The notes under the pieces were generated by a model, which saw nothing but the letters and a program-made list of their open reading frames with translations, was not told the DNA's origin and did not search any database. 64,000 nt of DNA from contig NZ_MCRI01000001.1 in NCBI RefSeq assembly GCF_001720165.1, positions 186,001-250,000 of the forward strand, written 5' to 3'. Shown here in pieces: positions 19,402 to 27,586 of the stretch. The DNA comes from Methylophaga muralis. GTDB taxonomy: Bacteria; Pseudomonadota; Gammaproteobacteria; Nitrosococcales; Methylophagaceae. Numbering within the stretch: position 1 is the first letter of the stretch; each line of letters opens with the position of its first letter. A program made the position numbers and the translations under genes.

Positions 19402-19425
19402 GGCGCGGAGTTTCAACTCCGCGCC
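19402..19425 (+). terminator. GC-rich hairpin after the DegP/DegQ-type gene
   Basis: Nine-base perfect arms (GGCGCGGAG / CTCCGCGCC) with a six-base loop lie seven bases after the stop codon. No T run follows, so termination may be partial or Rho-assisted. Confidence 0.55.
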
Positions 19426-19444
19426 CTGTAACATCTATATCGGC

Positions 19445-19921
19445 CTATAAACGCAACTCGCTCAGACCAGGATAATCATCTGGTCGTCTACCTAAAGGCC
19501 AGGTTAATTTCCGTTCACTTTCTTCAATCGCCAAATCATTAATACTGGCATAACGTTTTTTCATTAAACCGTTGTCATCAAACTCCCAGTTTTCATTGCC
19601 ATATGATCGAAACCATTGGCCTTTCTCGTTGTGCCATTCGTAGGCAAATCTAACGGCAATCTTATTATCCGTAAATGTCCAGAGTTCTTTTACCAACCGG
19701 TACTCTAATTCGCTTTGCCATTTTTTCTGCAAAAACGTCTTTATTTGCTCTCGACCAATCGGAAACTCTGATCGATTACGCCATTCACTGTCAGTGGCAT
19801 ACGCTAAGGAGACTTTTTCCGGATCGCGACTATTCCAGCCATCTTCGGCCATGCGGACTTTCTGTTTTGCTGTCTCAATTGTAAACGGCGGAAATGGTTG
19901 TTTTTGTTCGGTTTGTAACAT
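19445..19921 (-). CDS. SnoaL-like (DUF1348) protein
   Basis: A 158-residue protein of the NTF2-like fold. Characteristic segments are [40 protein letters not shown] and [23 protein letters not shown]1348 members form small barrels with a ligand pocket; enzymatic roles are mostly unproved. The ATG at 19921 is preferred over one at 19942 because GGAGAAG stands before it and because the longer form would run into the operator. It is divergent from a TetR regulator, and the palindrome between them suggests it is the regulator's target. Confidence 0.85.
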   Translation of the reverse strand: MLQTEQKQPFPPFTIETAKQKVRMAEDGWNSRDPEKVSLAYATDSEWRNRSEFPIGREQIKTFLQKKWQSELEYRLVKELWTFTDNKIAVRFAYEWHNEKGQWFRSYGNENWEFDDNGLMKKRYASINDLAIEESERKLTWPLGRRPDDYPGLSELRL

Positions 19922-19942
19922 GATTTTCTTCTCCAGCAACAA

Positions 19943-19987
19943 GGTATACAGATTTGTCTACCAGAAGAATAGACAGATCGGTATACC
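19943..19987. promoter_or_regulatory. 45-bp palindrome, putative TetR operator
   Basis: Arms GGTATACAGATTTGTCTA (19943-19960) and TAGACAGATCGGTATACC (19970-19987) match as inverted repeats at 16 of 18 positions around a nine-base centre. The site lies between the divergent SnoaL-like and TetR genes, where a TetR-family protein normally binds to control itself and its neighbour. Confidence 0.78.
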
Positions 19988-20024
19988 TCTGTCAAACTGA
20001 CATGAAATTTTATGAGAAACCACC

Positions 20025-20600
20025 ATGGATAAACGTCAGCAATTAATTCATAGCGCTTTTGAATTGTTTTATCGAAATGGCATTCATGCTGTGGGTATCA
20101 ATCAGATTCTGCAAACAGCGGGAGTTGCCAAAAAAACGCTTTATCATCACTTTGCCAGCAAAGAGGAATTGATTGCGGCAGTGGTGGAATATCGTGATGA
20201 GAAATTTTACAGCTGGTTAGCATCACGCCTGGAACTGGTAAAACCGGGCTACGACGGACTCAATGAATTGTTTGATGCAGTGGATGATTGGATCAATAAT
20301 CGTGTGGATTTACTATCAGATTTCCATGGCTGCTTTTTTATTAACACCTGTGCGGAATTTAATGATCCACAACAGCCGATATATCAACAATGCCAGCATC
20401 ATAAAAAGAAAATTAATAGCTTAATTGAAAGACAGATCCGGGCTTTAGGAATACTTGAACCAGCGACTCATCATGTCACTGATTCCATCAGTCTATTAAA
20501 AGAAGGGGCCATCGTAATGGCCCACGTACAAGGAGATTTAACTGCAGCAAACAAAGCAAAAGATATGGCCTGGATTGTGTTAGCCGCTTATCTGAGCTAG
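20025..20600 (+). CDS. TetR-family transcriptional regulator
   Basis: A 191-residue regulator. The N-terminal helix-turn-helix (about 5-55) reads FELFYRNGIHAVGINQILQT then AGVAKKTLYHHFASKEELIA, the standard TetR pattern. The C-terminal ligand domain includes DFHGCFFINTCAEFNDPQQP, similar to the TetR_C group often found with small oxidoreductase or NTF2-like genes. It is probably autoregulated through the palindrome 38 bases upstream and represses the SnoaL-like gene. The inducer is unknown. Confidence 0.92.
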   Translation: MDKRQQLIHSAFELFYRNGIHAVGINQILQTAGVAKKTLYHHFASKEELIAAVVEYRDEKFYSWLASRLELVKPGYDGLNELFDAVDDWINNRVDLLSDFHGCFFINTCAEFNDPQQPIYQQCQHHKKKINSLIERQIRALGILEPATHHVTDSISLLKEGAIVMAHVQGDLTAANKAKDMAWIVLAAYLS

Positions 20601-20613
20601 AAGTTCTAATTAA

Positions 20614-21549
20614 TTATTTAAGCAATTGTTGGATATTCTCAGCATATTGCTCTTGGGTTAACGGCATGTAGCCGGTGAAATGTAGCCACGTCACAATGTT
20701 GGAAAAATAGTGTGTTAAAAACACCTTAAGATTAGCTTTATCCTCTAAAGACTGTTTATTAACATATAAAAACAGTGGTCTTGAAAACGGTGTGTATTGA
20801 CCATTCGCAACTGTTTCAATCGAAGGATAAACAGGACCATTTCCATTATCAATCGGCACCAGCTTTAAAGTATCCCAATGACGGTGATAGCCGCCGATAC
20901 CAAAAAATCCCAATGCATTTTTATCTTTGGCTATCTGTGCTGCTAAATATTCTTCATCTTCGCTGGCAACATAATCAGAACGACTTTCCCGAGTAACCCC
21001 GGTCACATGAGTGGTGAAGTAATCAAAGGTACCTGAATCCTGACCTCTGCCATACAACGACAACAGTTTATCTGGCCACTCCGATCTAACCTGATTCCAG
21101 TTTAAGATTTCGCCATCACTTTGTTTCGACCAGATGGTCTTTAATTCACTCATGGTCAGAGAATCAACCCAATCATTAGCCGAGTGCACAACAACCGCTA
21201 AGGCATCCTGAGCCAATGGGAGCTCGACATAATCAATCTGATTTTTTGCACATAAAGCAACTTCTTCGGCATTGATAGGCCTGGAAGCATTACTGACATC
21301 GCTTTTCCCTTCACAAAACAAACGAAAACCAGCATTTGTTCCTGAAAACTTCACCGAAATTTCGGTTTCCGGTTGCTGACGTATAAAACGTTTTGCAGCT
21401 TCAGTAGAGATCGGGAAAACCGTACTAGAACCATTAATAACAATGGTATTTTCTGTAATGCTGGTTTCTGATAGATCATCTCGCTGTGAACACCCAGCCA
21501 ACATAACCAAAACAAGACCAGCAATCACGCTCACATATTGTTGTTTCAC
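20614..21549 (-). CDS. PstS-like phosphate-binding lipoprotein
   Basis: A 311-residue periplasmic binding protein. The signal peptide ends in a lipobox (LVMLAGC, Cys20), so it is an outer- or inner-membrane lipoprotein. The phosphate-loop pattern TIVINGSSTVFPISTEAAKR and GRGQDSGTFDYFTTHV match the PstS/SphX-like PBP family. No PstC, PstA or PstB gene is present here; the gene instead follows a Na/Pi symporter and a coiled-coil protein in the same direction. It may deliver phosphate to another system or act in sensing. The stop lies close to the convergent TetR gene. Confidence 0.88.
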   Translation of the reverse strand: MKQQYVSVIAGLVLVMLAGCSQRDDLSETSITENTIVINGSSTVFPISTEAAKRFIRQQPETEISVKFSGTNAGFRLFCEGKSDVSNASRPINAEEVALCAKNQIDYVELPLAQDALAVVVHSANDWVDSLTMSELKTIWSKQSDGEILNWNQVRSEWPDKLLSLYGRGQDSGTFDYFTTHVTGVTRESRSDYVASEDEEYLAAQIAKDKNALGFFGIGGYHRHWDTLKLVPIDNGNGPVYPSIETVANGQYTPFSRPLFLYVNKQSLEDKANLKVFLTHYFSNIVTWLHFTGYMPLTQEQYAENIQQLLK

Positions 21550-21573
21550 TGAGATTTACTCCGGCTCGTCGAG

Positions 21574-21795
21574 TTAGTCTTGCTTGGAATCTTTCAAGGA
21601 TTGCTTCAAATCTTCCCAGAAAATTTTCAAACTGGTGAATTTGGTTTCAACAGCATCAAAATATTGTTCCAGCTCATCAATCTTTTCGTGCTGCTGTTCA
21701 TCCATTTCACTTGGCATGCCTGCTTCAAGCTCTTCAATCGCATGCTTGAGTTCACGAATACGTACTTGTCTTTCCTGTGGTGTCAAATTGGACAT
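21574..21795 (-). CDS. Small coiled-coil protein in the phosphate unit
   Basis: A 73-residue, acidic, wholly helical protein (RIRELKHAIEELEAGMPSEM; KIDELEQYFDAVETKFTSLK). There is no signal peptide or membrane segment. It sits 24 bases upstream of the PstS-like gene and 29 bases after the symporter, so it is almost certainly co-transcribed with both. I do not recognise the family. A regulatory or assembly role with the symporter is only a guess from position. Confidence 0.7.
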   Translation of the reverse strand: MSNLTPQERQVRIRELKHAIEELEAGMPSEMDEQQHEKIDELEQYFDAVETKFTSLKIFWEDLKQSLKDSKQD

Positions 21796-21824
21796 GGCTT
21801 AAACCTCAAAATAATTTGTAATAA

Positions 21825-22985
21825 TTAGAAGATCTGACTCAGGCCAATGATCAACAATGGAATCACAAAAAATACGCCACCTATATAGGCAACAACATAC
21901 AGTTTGTTTTTCTGGGCATAAATAGCCAGTGTCTCAGCCATCTTGATGGGCAATTGGCGAAATACCGGCAGCACATATATCAACAATATCGCCATCACAT
22001 TAAAAAACAGATGGACCAGCGCTATCTGTAAAGCGAGTTCAGCCGTTGGACCCGATATTGCTGTAGCAGCAAGTAATGCCGTGATGGTAGTACCGACATT
22101 TGCACCTAAGGTGAACGGATAAATCTGTTTAATCGAAAACACACCGGTACCCGCCAGAGGAACGATTAAGGCAGTTGTTGTAGAAGAGGATTGGACCAAA
22201 ACAGTAATAATTGAACCGGAAGTCATGCCGGCAATCGGACCACGACCCACTGCCTTATGCAAAATGTCTTTTGCTTTGCCGACCATCACCTTACGCAGCA
22301 GTTTACCAATCGCTGAAACTACAAACAGAATTAATGCTATACCAATCACAATCAACGCAATGCCCGCCCAAACTTCTGGTAGCCAGCCTGTTATAAACTT
22401 CAATGCATCATCGGCAGGTGCCAGCAGAGTCTTCATGAAATTCATATTACTCATGCTGACGCTGGCATCTGAGATGAAAAATCCGGACATAAACTCAGCG
22501 GTATTCTGCAAGGGTTTAAACAAAAGCTCGAGGGGAAGCAATATTGCCACTGCAAGGATGTTGAAGCTATCGTGGACTGTGGCAGCAGCAAAGGCACGGC
22601 GGAATTCTTCACCGTTACGAACATGTCCCAAACTGACCAATGTACTGGTTAATGAGGTACCGATATTCGCGCCCATCACCATCGGGATAGCAATGCTTAA
22701 GGGTAAGCCACCAGCCACCATACCAACAATAATCGATGTCACGGTACTTGAGCTTTGAATCAATGCTGTAGCAACGATACCGATAATTAAAGCAATTACC
22801 GGGTTTGATGCAAAAGAGAATAATTCTTTGGCATTACTGGCTGTGGCCATTTTAAATCCACTGCCAATGGCCCCGACAGAGGCTAGCAATAGATAAATTA
22901 ATGCTGCAACCATCAACCATGCCTGCCAATTCGATTGTGATGCCTGTGCGTTTAATGAAGGGTTTTGCTGGGTAATGGTAGACAT
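21825..22985 (-). CDS. Na+/phosphate symporter (NptA/PNaS family)
   Basis: A 386-residue inner-membrane protein with about eight to ten membrane segments. It carries the two inverted-repeat QSSS motifs of the family: ALIQSSSTVTSIIVG in the first half and TVLVQSSSTTTALIVPLAG in the second, plus MGANIGTSLTSTL and LGANVGTTITALL. It takes up inorganic phosphate with sodium. It is the first gene of a three-gene unit with the coiled-coil protein and the PstS-like lipoprotein. A PHO-box-like site lies 49 bases upstream of the start codon, which predicts induction on phosphate starvation. Confidence 0.92.
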   Translation of the reverse strand: MSTITQQNPSLNAQASQSNWQAWLMVAALIYLLLASVGAIGSGFKMATASNAKELFSFASNPVIALIIGIVATALIQSSSTVTSIIVGMVAGGLPLSIAIPMVMGANIGTSLTSTLVSLGHVRNGEEFRRAFAAATVHDSFNILAVAILLPLELLFKPLQNTAEFMSGFFISDASVSMSNMNFMKTLLAPADDALKFITGWLPEVWAGIALIVIGIALILFVVSAIGKLLRKVMVGKAKDILHKAVGRGPIAGMTSGSIITVLVQSSSTTTALIVPLAGTGVFSIKQIYPFTLGANVGTTITALLAATAISGPTAELALQIALVHLFFNVMAILLIYVLPVFRQLPIKMAETLAIYAQKNKLYVVAYIGGVFFVIPLLIIGLSQIF

Positions 22986-23033
22986 GAGTGATCACTCTTA
23001 TAGAAATTCACTCAAGCAATTTAATTATCTTCT

Positions 23034-23051
23034 ATGACAGTTTGATGAATG
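23034..23051 (-). promoter_or_regulatory. PHO-box-like site upstream of the Na/Pi symporter
   Basis: On the minus strand CATTCATCAAACTGTCAT gives two direct half-sites (CATTCAT and CTGTCAT) separated by four bases. They match the PhoB half-site CTGTCAT at 5 and 7 of 7 positions. The distance to the symporter ATG (22985) suits a PhoB-activated promoter. Confidence 0.62.
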
Positions 23052-23060
23052 ATTCTCATT
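23048..23060. promoter_or_regulatory. Fur-like core palindrome
   Basis: AATGATTCTCATT (reverse AATGAGAATCATT) is the usual core of Fur boxes, 12 of 13 against the consensus centre, but its flanks do not match. It overlaps the PHO-box-like site and lies between the symporter and the His-rich protein gene. Which gene it would serve is unclear. Confidence 0.4.
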
Positions 23061-23227
23061 TATTAATTTGTATATCTGTTAAGCCTCGCGAATTGATATT
23101 CATAAAAGTTTTAAGATCTTGTTAATTTCTCAAGACTTACAAAGATTTACACAGCTTGAACCAAACTTACAGAAAAAAGGCCTAGTCTGATTTCCAGTGA
23201 CAGGCCTTATAAAAAGAGGTAATGACA

Positions 23228-23575
23228 ATGCAAAATTCAAAAATGACAAAAACAATTTTATTGCTCATGTTTTCATTATTTATCGTTGGTTTCTCAATTA
23301 ATCAGGCAAGGGCTGATGTAAGAATTAATATTGGTTTAGGTTATCCCATCGGCTATATAGATCATCGTCACCATGGTTATATCGTGCATCACCATGCACC
23401 GGTTTATAGTTATAACCGACACCATTATCATCAACCAAAAAAATATTATTCAAAGCACAAACATCATCATCCAAAATCCTATCGTGGACATGGAAAACAC
23501 CGTGACCATTATCGATATGAATCTCGAGGCCACCATCGTGATTACGGACATCGGAACCACCGTTATTATCGATAA
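23228..23575 (+). CDS. Small exported His/Tyr-rich protein
   Basis: A 115-residue protein from the second ATG (23228), which has a better spaced GAGG than the ATG at 23222. A signal peptide (KTILLLMFSLFIVGFSINQA, then RA) is followed by a short segment NIGLGYPIGY. After that, His, Tyr, Arg and Lys make up most of the sequence (about 30 His; KYYSKHKHHHPKSYRGHGKH). Such tracts bind transition metals (Ni, Zn, Cu, Fe) in periplasmic proteins. I do not recognise a family. A metal-buffering role is inference. The TonB receptor gene converges on it through a shared terminator. Confidence 0.72.
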   Translation: MQNSKMTKTILLLMFSLFIVGFSINQARADVRINIGLGYPIGYIDHRHHGYIVHHHAPVYSYNRHHYHQPKKYYSKHKHHHPKSYRGHGKHRDHYRYESRGHHRDYGHRNHRYYR

Positions 23576-23618
23576 GCAGCAGTCTCTCCCAACAAAGAAG
23601 CCATTTTCTGCTCAACAT

Positions 23619-23645
23619 AAAAAAGCCCCTTTCGGGGCTTTCTTA
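23619..23645. terminator. Shared terminator, His-rich protein and third TonB receptor
   Basis: AAAAGCCCC and GGGGCTTT arms with a TTTC-type tetraloop, an A run on one side and a TTCTT tail on the other, lie between two converging genes. Confidence 0.88.
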
Positions 23646-23650
23646 TTGAG

Positions 23651-25759
23651 TTAGAAGCTATAACGCACATTGGCAGCAACAGATCGGCGTTCGCCATAAC
23701 CACAATCTCCTCCCTCATAACGACACCAGGAAATAAATTCTTCATCGGTCAGGTTTTTTGCATCTACTGTAAAGTCCCAATCTCCTATCGCATAGCCAAT
23801 CATGGCGTCATATAGCATTTCGGATGGAATCTCAGGAGCGCCACTACCACCTACGACATCACCAATATATCGGACTCCAGCACCGACACGCCAATGATTA
23901 CCCAAGTAGAGCTTATTCCACCAAGAACCTGTTTTCTCAGCCAAAGAGGACAGGCGGTCACCAGTACTATCATTTTTGGCATTTAAATCAGTATAAGCAA
24001 ATTGAGTTTCAAAGCTCTGCCAGCGTTTATTGACTTGCAATTCCCAGCCATCAATCACGGAGCCCACCTGTTCAACACCACCGGGGGTTTGTCCCTGAAC
24101 GATGCGATTGGTTTCGGTAATATCGAAATAGGCTAATGTCACTGCCAATGATTTATCGGGAGAGAGGTATTTAATACCAATTTCTTCCTGTTCACCCGTT
24201 GTTGGCTTTAAGGTATTGGCTGCTGAAGTACCGTCGGTGCCAAGATTCATACTAAATGCTTCAGAATAACTAATATATGGCGATAGTCCATTATCAAACC
24301 TGTACATCAGACCAATACGTCCGGTGGTTTCCTGTTCATCGCTGGTGGTATTGGGTCCAGTTACAGCAAGTTTGCGGTTTTTGGCGAAATCACGTCGTAA
24401 ACCGGCAGATAAAACTACTTTTCCAATTTCAATATGATCTGCCAGATAGAAACCCACCTGTTGTATTTCATTATCATCGCGATCCACCGGATTAGCTAAT
24501 GCTGCAGTATTTAAGTTTCCGTATTGCGGATCGTATAAATTGATTATTCCGCCACCAGTCGAATTAGAGATATAATTTTCTTCCTCCCACAATGCTTCTT
24601 GTCTATCCCAGCCGATAATGACGTTATGGCGAGTTATACCAAGATCAAATACCCCAGAAAGACGCGTATCAAGATTAAATATTCGAGTCTGCCGATCGGC
24701 CGTATGAATAGTTCGTGCAATATTACCTTCGGGCGAAACAACTGCCCCCACCCGAGCCCAATGTTCTCTGGTTTTAGTACTCGATTCTGTATATCGAGCA
24801 GTAGTGGAAAATGACCAATTATCATTGAATTTATGATCGAAAAAGAAGGTAAATTCCGTTTTCTCTCCATCATATCGATCCCAATCGGGCTCACCCACAA
24901 AGGTTTCAGAACCAACATATCCTAAAGGCCCACGATCTAGGGTTCCGGATTGTGGCAAAAATTGAGCAGAAACCTGGCCCCTATTTTCCTGACGGTTTAA
25001 CAAGAATGAAAACGTTGTATCTTCAGTTGGTTGCCAAGTAAGTGAAGGGGCGATTACATATCCATCATCTTTGACATGATCTACCTGAGTATCAGCATCA
25101 CGTTGCAAACCAACAACTCTATAGAGCAGTTTGCCATCATCTGTCGCGGGTCCTGTAACATCAAATGCAATCTGCTTACGGTTATATGAACCATATTGTC
25201 CCCATATCTCACCTTGCTGCTTAGCCTTTGGTAATTTTGATACAGAGTTAATCACGCCGCCAAGATCTCCTTGTCCATATAGCATGGATGAGGGGCCTTT
25301 GAGCACCTCTATGCTTTCCAACGCATAAACATTGGTTCGAACACTGTTATAAGAACCATAAACCTGTCTTAAACCATCCAGGTAAAGTCCAGGAGAAATA
25401 CCACGTACCTTGGCACTGTCAATTCGGGTATCTGCTCCAAATGCACCAGAGTAAACACCTGAAGTATATTGCAGAGCATCCTGGATATTTTTTGCACCAG
25501 TATCTTTCATGAAATCATCATCGATGATGGACATTGAGAATGGTTGGTCCATTATTGGCACATTCAATTTGCCTACATTCGGCTCTTTTTCCAGCTCGAT
25601 ATAACCTAACGCATCATTCGTAGTAGAAGTAACTTCAACGGTTGGCAAATCCAAAGACTTTTCTTCGGTCTCCTCAGCGATTGCATAAGGTGTAAATACA
25701 AACATAGCCAATATGGCCGGAGCACAAAACAGCCGGATTTTATGAACAGGTGGATACAT
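23651..25759 (-). CDS. TonB-dependent siderophore receptor (FhuA/FhuE type)
   Basis: A 702-residue receptor from the ATG at 25759, which begins a proper signal peptide (FCAPAILAMFVFTPYAIA) and has GGGA before it; a longer form to 25843 would start with non-signal sequence. There is no STN domain. The plug has MDQPFSMSIIDDDFMKDTGA and LESIEVLKGPSSMLYGQGDL, and the barrel ends in the FhuA-like cysteine pair FISWCRYEGGDCGYGERRSV and VRYSF. It probably imports a ferric hydroxamate or similar siderophore. No transporter or biosynthesis gene is adjacent. A weak Fur-like site lies upstream, and a bacterioferritin gene is divergent. Confidence 0.92.
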   Translation of the reverse strand: MYPPVHKIRLFCAPAILAMFVFTPYAIAEETEEKSLDLPTVEVTSTTNDALGYIELEKEPNVGKLNVPIMDQPFSMSIIDDDFMKDTGAKNIQDALQYTSGVYSGAFGADTRIDSAKVRGISPGLYLDGLRQVYGSYNSVRTNVYALESIEVLKGPSSMLYGQGDLGGVINSVSKLPKAKQQGEIWGQYGSYNRKQIAFDVTGPATDDGKLLYRVVGLQRDADTQVDHVKDDGYVIAPSLTWQPTEDTTFSFLLNRQENRGQVSAQFLPQSGTLDRGPLGYVGSETFVGEPDWDRYDGEKTEFTFFFDHKFNDNWSFSTTARYTESSTKTREHWARVGAVVSPEGNIARTIHTADRQTRIFNLDTRLSGVFDLGITRHNVIIGWDRQEALWEEENYISNSTGGGIINLYDPQYGNLNTAALANPVDRDDNEIQQVGFYLADHIEIGKVVLSAGLRRDFAKNRKLAVTGPNTTSDEQETTGRIGLMYRFDNGLSPYISYSEAFSMNLGTDGTSAANTLKPTTGEQEEIGIKYLSPDKSLAVTLAYFDITETNRIVQGQTPGGVEQVGSVIDGWELQVNKRWQSFETQFAYTDLNAKNDSTGDRLSSLAEKTGSWWNKLYLGNHWRVGAGVRYIGDVVGGSGAPEIPSEMLYDAMIGYAIGDWDFTVDAKNLTDEEFISWCRYEGGDCGYGERRSVAANVRYSF

Positions 25760-25787
25760 TACAATTCCCAGATTATTTAAGTTAAAG

Positions 25788-25806
25788 CTAAATGATAGTG
25801 ATTTAG
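25788..25806. promoter_or_regulatory. Weak Fur-box-like site upstream of the third TonB receptor
   Basis: CTAAATGATAGTGATTTAG agrees with the 19-base Fur consensus at 11 positions, with the centre AATGATAGTGATTT best kept. It stands 29 bases before the receptor ATG. The location is right but the match is modest. Confidence 0.38.
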
Positions 25807-25880
25807 ATTTGCGTAATGTAAAGAAGTGTAACAAGCCTGTCAATTTATCGTGTTTATCTGGGGATAATTAATTGAGGATC

Positions 25881-25961
25881 GTAGGTTGAGTTGAATGCAA
25901 TGAAACCAAATAAAACGCATCAATTTGAGATGTTGGGTTTCGTAAGCTCAACCCAACCTAC
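25881..25961. repeat. Palindromic GTAGGTTG repeat, copy 1 (upstream of bfr)
   Basis: The ends GTAGGTTGAGTT and AACCCAACCTAC form an inverted repeat (11 of 12). Inside are TGAATGCAATGAAACC on the left and GTTGGGTTTCGTAAGCTC on the right, with an AT-rich centre. Related copies lie at 26581 and 27587, with halves at 27321, 27975, 28024 and 28341. Confidence 0.85.
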
Positions 25962-26079
25962 ACAAATCGGCACTGATATAAAAATTAATGCAAACCGTGA
26001 CAAGACCAGGCAGATGATGCAAGCTTGTTGCCATTAAAACACGCTCTGACCTAAACACGAGCAACAAAAGGAAACGCTT

Positions 26080-26559
26080 ATGAAAGGTAGCCAAAAAGTC
26101 ATTGATTTACTCAATAAACTACTTGCCGGTGAACTGACCGCAATGGATCAATATTTTATCCATTCCAGAATGTACGAAGATTGGGGCCTGACAAGGCTAT
26201 ATAACCGCATTTCGCATGAAATGCAGGATGAAACCCACCATGCTGATCTCATGATCAAACGCATTTTATTTCTCGAAGGCATGCCAGATCTGACACATCG
26301 CGAACCATTACATGTTGGGCACACCGTACCGGAAATGCTGCAAAACGACCTGAATCTGGAATACGCTGTGGTTGAAGCCTTGAGAGAAGGTATTGCCCTG
26401 TGTGAAGCAGAAGGCGATTACGAAACCCGCCAGATGTTGTTGAAACAATTGGAAGATACTGAGTTAGATCACACCCACTGGTTGGAACAACAGCTGGGCT
26501 TGATTGATAAAATGGGTTTAAGAAATTACCAGCAAGCCATGACACTGGCTGAAGCCTAA
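26080..26559 (+). CDS. bfr: Bacterioferritin, haem-ligand Met absent
   Basis: A 159-residue ferritin-fold subunit that stores iron as a 24-mer. The di-iron ferroxidase ligands are all present: Glu18, Glu51, His54, Glu94, Glu128 and His131 (the last two one residue later than in E. coli). Residue 52, the Met that binds haem between subunits in Bfr, is Thr here ([13 protein letters not shown]). This matches the haem-free alpha-type subunit (BfrA/FtnA) known from Pseudomonas and Neisseria, which normally works with a Met52 partner; no partner gene is nearby. AAAGGAAACG precedes the ATG. The gene is bracketed by two palindromic repeats. Confidence 0.94.
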   Translation: MKGSQKVIDLLNKLLAGELTAMDQYFIHSRMYEDWGLTRLYNRISHEMQDETHHADLMIKRILFLEGMPDLTHREPLHVGHTVPEMLQNDLNLEYAVVEALREGIALCEAEGDYETRQMLLKQLEDTELDHTHWLEQQLGLIDKMGLRNYQQAMTLAEA

Positions 26560-26580
26560 AAATTTCATTAATGACCGAAT

Positions 26581-26658
26581 GGTAGGTTGAGCTGAATGCC
26601 ATGAAACCCAACAATCATAATTATGATGTTGGGTTTCGCAGGTTCAACCCAACCTACC
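26581..26658. repeat. Palindromic GTAGGTTG repeat, copy 2 (downstream of bfr)
   Basis: GGTAGGTTGAGCTGAA and TTCAACCCAACCTACC are near-perfect inverted ends (15 of 16). The interior again has ATGAAACCCAAC and GTTGGGTTTCG, which themselves pair. It begins 22 bases after the bfr stop and could also act as its terminator structure. Confidence 0.88.
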
Positions 26659-26689
26659 GTAAAACCATAGATCGGGGATAGCTGTAAGT

Positions 26690-27166
26690 TTAGTTTCTAG
26701 GATCATCCTCTGGATTAATGTAGGTAATATCCCACGGTCCTGTAGCGATCAATTCCACAATGGTTTCCTCTTCCGAAGTCCATACATAATGAGCATGCCC
26801 TGCTGGCAACACAAAGCTGTCACCTACATTCAACACCTCACCATTTTCCTTATCAAACGTCTCGCCCATGCCATTACCTAATTGGCCTTTCAACACGGTA
26901 ATAACTTCGGTGTATGGATGCGTATGGGCTGGAATTGGATAATTTGGTGGGAATTTCAACCAGGCGATAAACACACCCGCTTTGGTCGGATCGCCGAGCA
27001 AAATAACGCTTTCAGCTCCTTTTGGCAGAATCGCCTCCGGCTGCCAATTTACCTCATCAGCACGAAATGACTGCATTTTCTCCGCCGTCATCCGCTCAAT
27101 CAGGTCTTCTGCAAATGCCGTTGCCGTAAAACTAAATAACATTGAAATGATTAATAGAATTCTCAC
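26690..27166 (-). CDS. Exported cupin-domain protein
   Basis: A 158-residue protein with a signal peptide (LLIISMLFSFTATAFA). The mature part is a single cupin barrel: motif 1 in PIPAHTHPYTEVITVLKGQL, with metal-type His-x-His and Glu, and motif 2 in GDSFVLPAGHAHYVWTSEEE. It would sit in the periplasm and bind a divalent metal. Such ChrR-like or DUF4437-like cupins have no assigned reaction. AAGGAC stands before the ATG. It is a single gene whose 3' end faces repeat copy 2. Confidence 0.85.
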   Translation of the reverse strand: MRILLIISMLFSFTATAFAEDLIERMTAEKMQSFRADEVNWQPEAILPKGAESVILLGDPTKAGVFIAWLKFPPNYPIPAHTHPYTEVITVLKGQLGNGMGETFDKENGEVLNVGDSFVLPAGHAHYVWTSEEETIVELIATGPWDITYINPEDDPRN

Positions 27167-27320
27167 AATAATGTCCTTTTAAAAGTCGAAATGGAGATAA
27201 ATCCATTGTTCTGGAAATCGTCCAATATTAGGCTTTGTGATAAAGACAGTTGCTCAGTATTAATCCGATTTTATATAGGAATTTTCCTGAAAAGATAATT
27301 GTGAATTTGGGTTAAAAATT

Positions 27321-27345
27321 TAGGTTGGGTTGAATGTAATGAAAC
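27321..27345. repeat. Half copy of the GTAGGTTG repeat
   Basis: TAGGTTGGGTTGAATGTAAT and GAAAC reproduce the left arm only. The expected right arm is replaced by the mosaic hairpin element that begins about 45 bases later, as if that element had inserted here. Confidence 0.65.
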
Positions 27346-27390
27346 TCTACAACTCAAGAAGTTATGTCTTAAAGGTTTCGCCCTATTGGG

Positions 27391-27570
27391 CGAGTTCATT
27401 TTCTTTGTTTGCCCAAAGAAAACGAACCAAAAGAAAAGGCACCCCTTGTGTTGGCCTTCGGCTTCACTGCGTTGCGTTTTTTGTCAGGGAGACTCACCAA
27501 ACTCGCTGCGCTCAAACAGGTAAGTCTCTAATCCTGACAAAAAGCCGCTACTCGTCAACACAAAAGGGGG
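27391..27570 (-). repeat. Mosaic hairpin element A
   Basis: Reverse orientation. It has three parts. A 55-base A/G-rich module (27391-27445, containing TTTGCCCAAAGAAAACGAAC) is shared with elements B and C. A long imperfect stem (27477-27498 with 27519-27543; TTTTTGTCAGG / CCTGACAAAAA) forms the core. Its top loop AAACTCGCTGCGCTCAAACA (27499-27518) is shared inverted with the other elements. An outer stem CCCTTGTGTTG / CAACACAAAAGGG closes it. No coding sequence is credible here. Confidence 0.75.
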
Positions 27571-27586
27571 GGTTAGGGAATGGATG

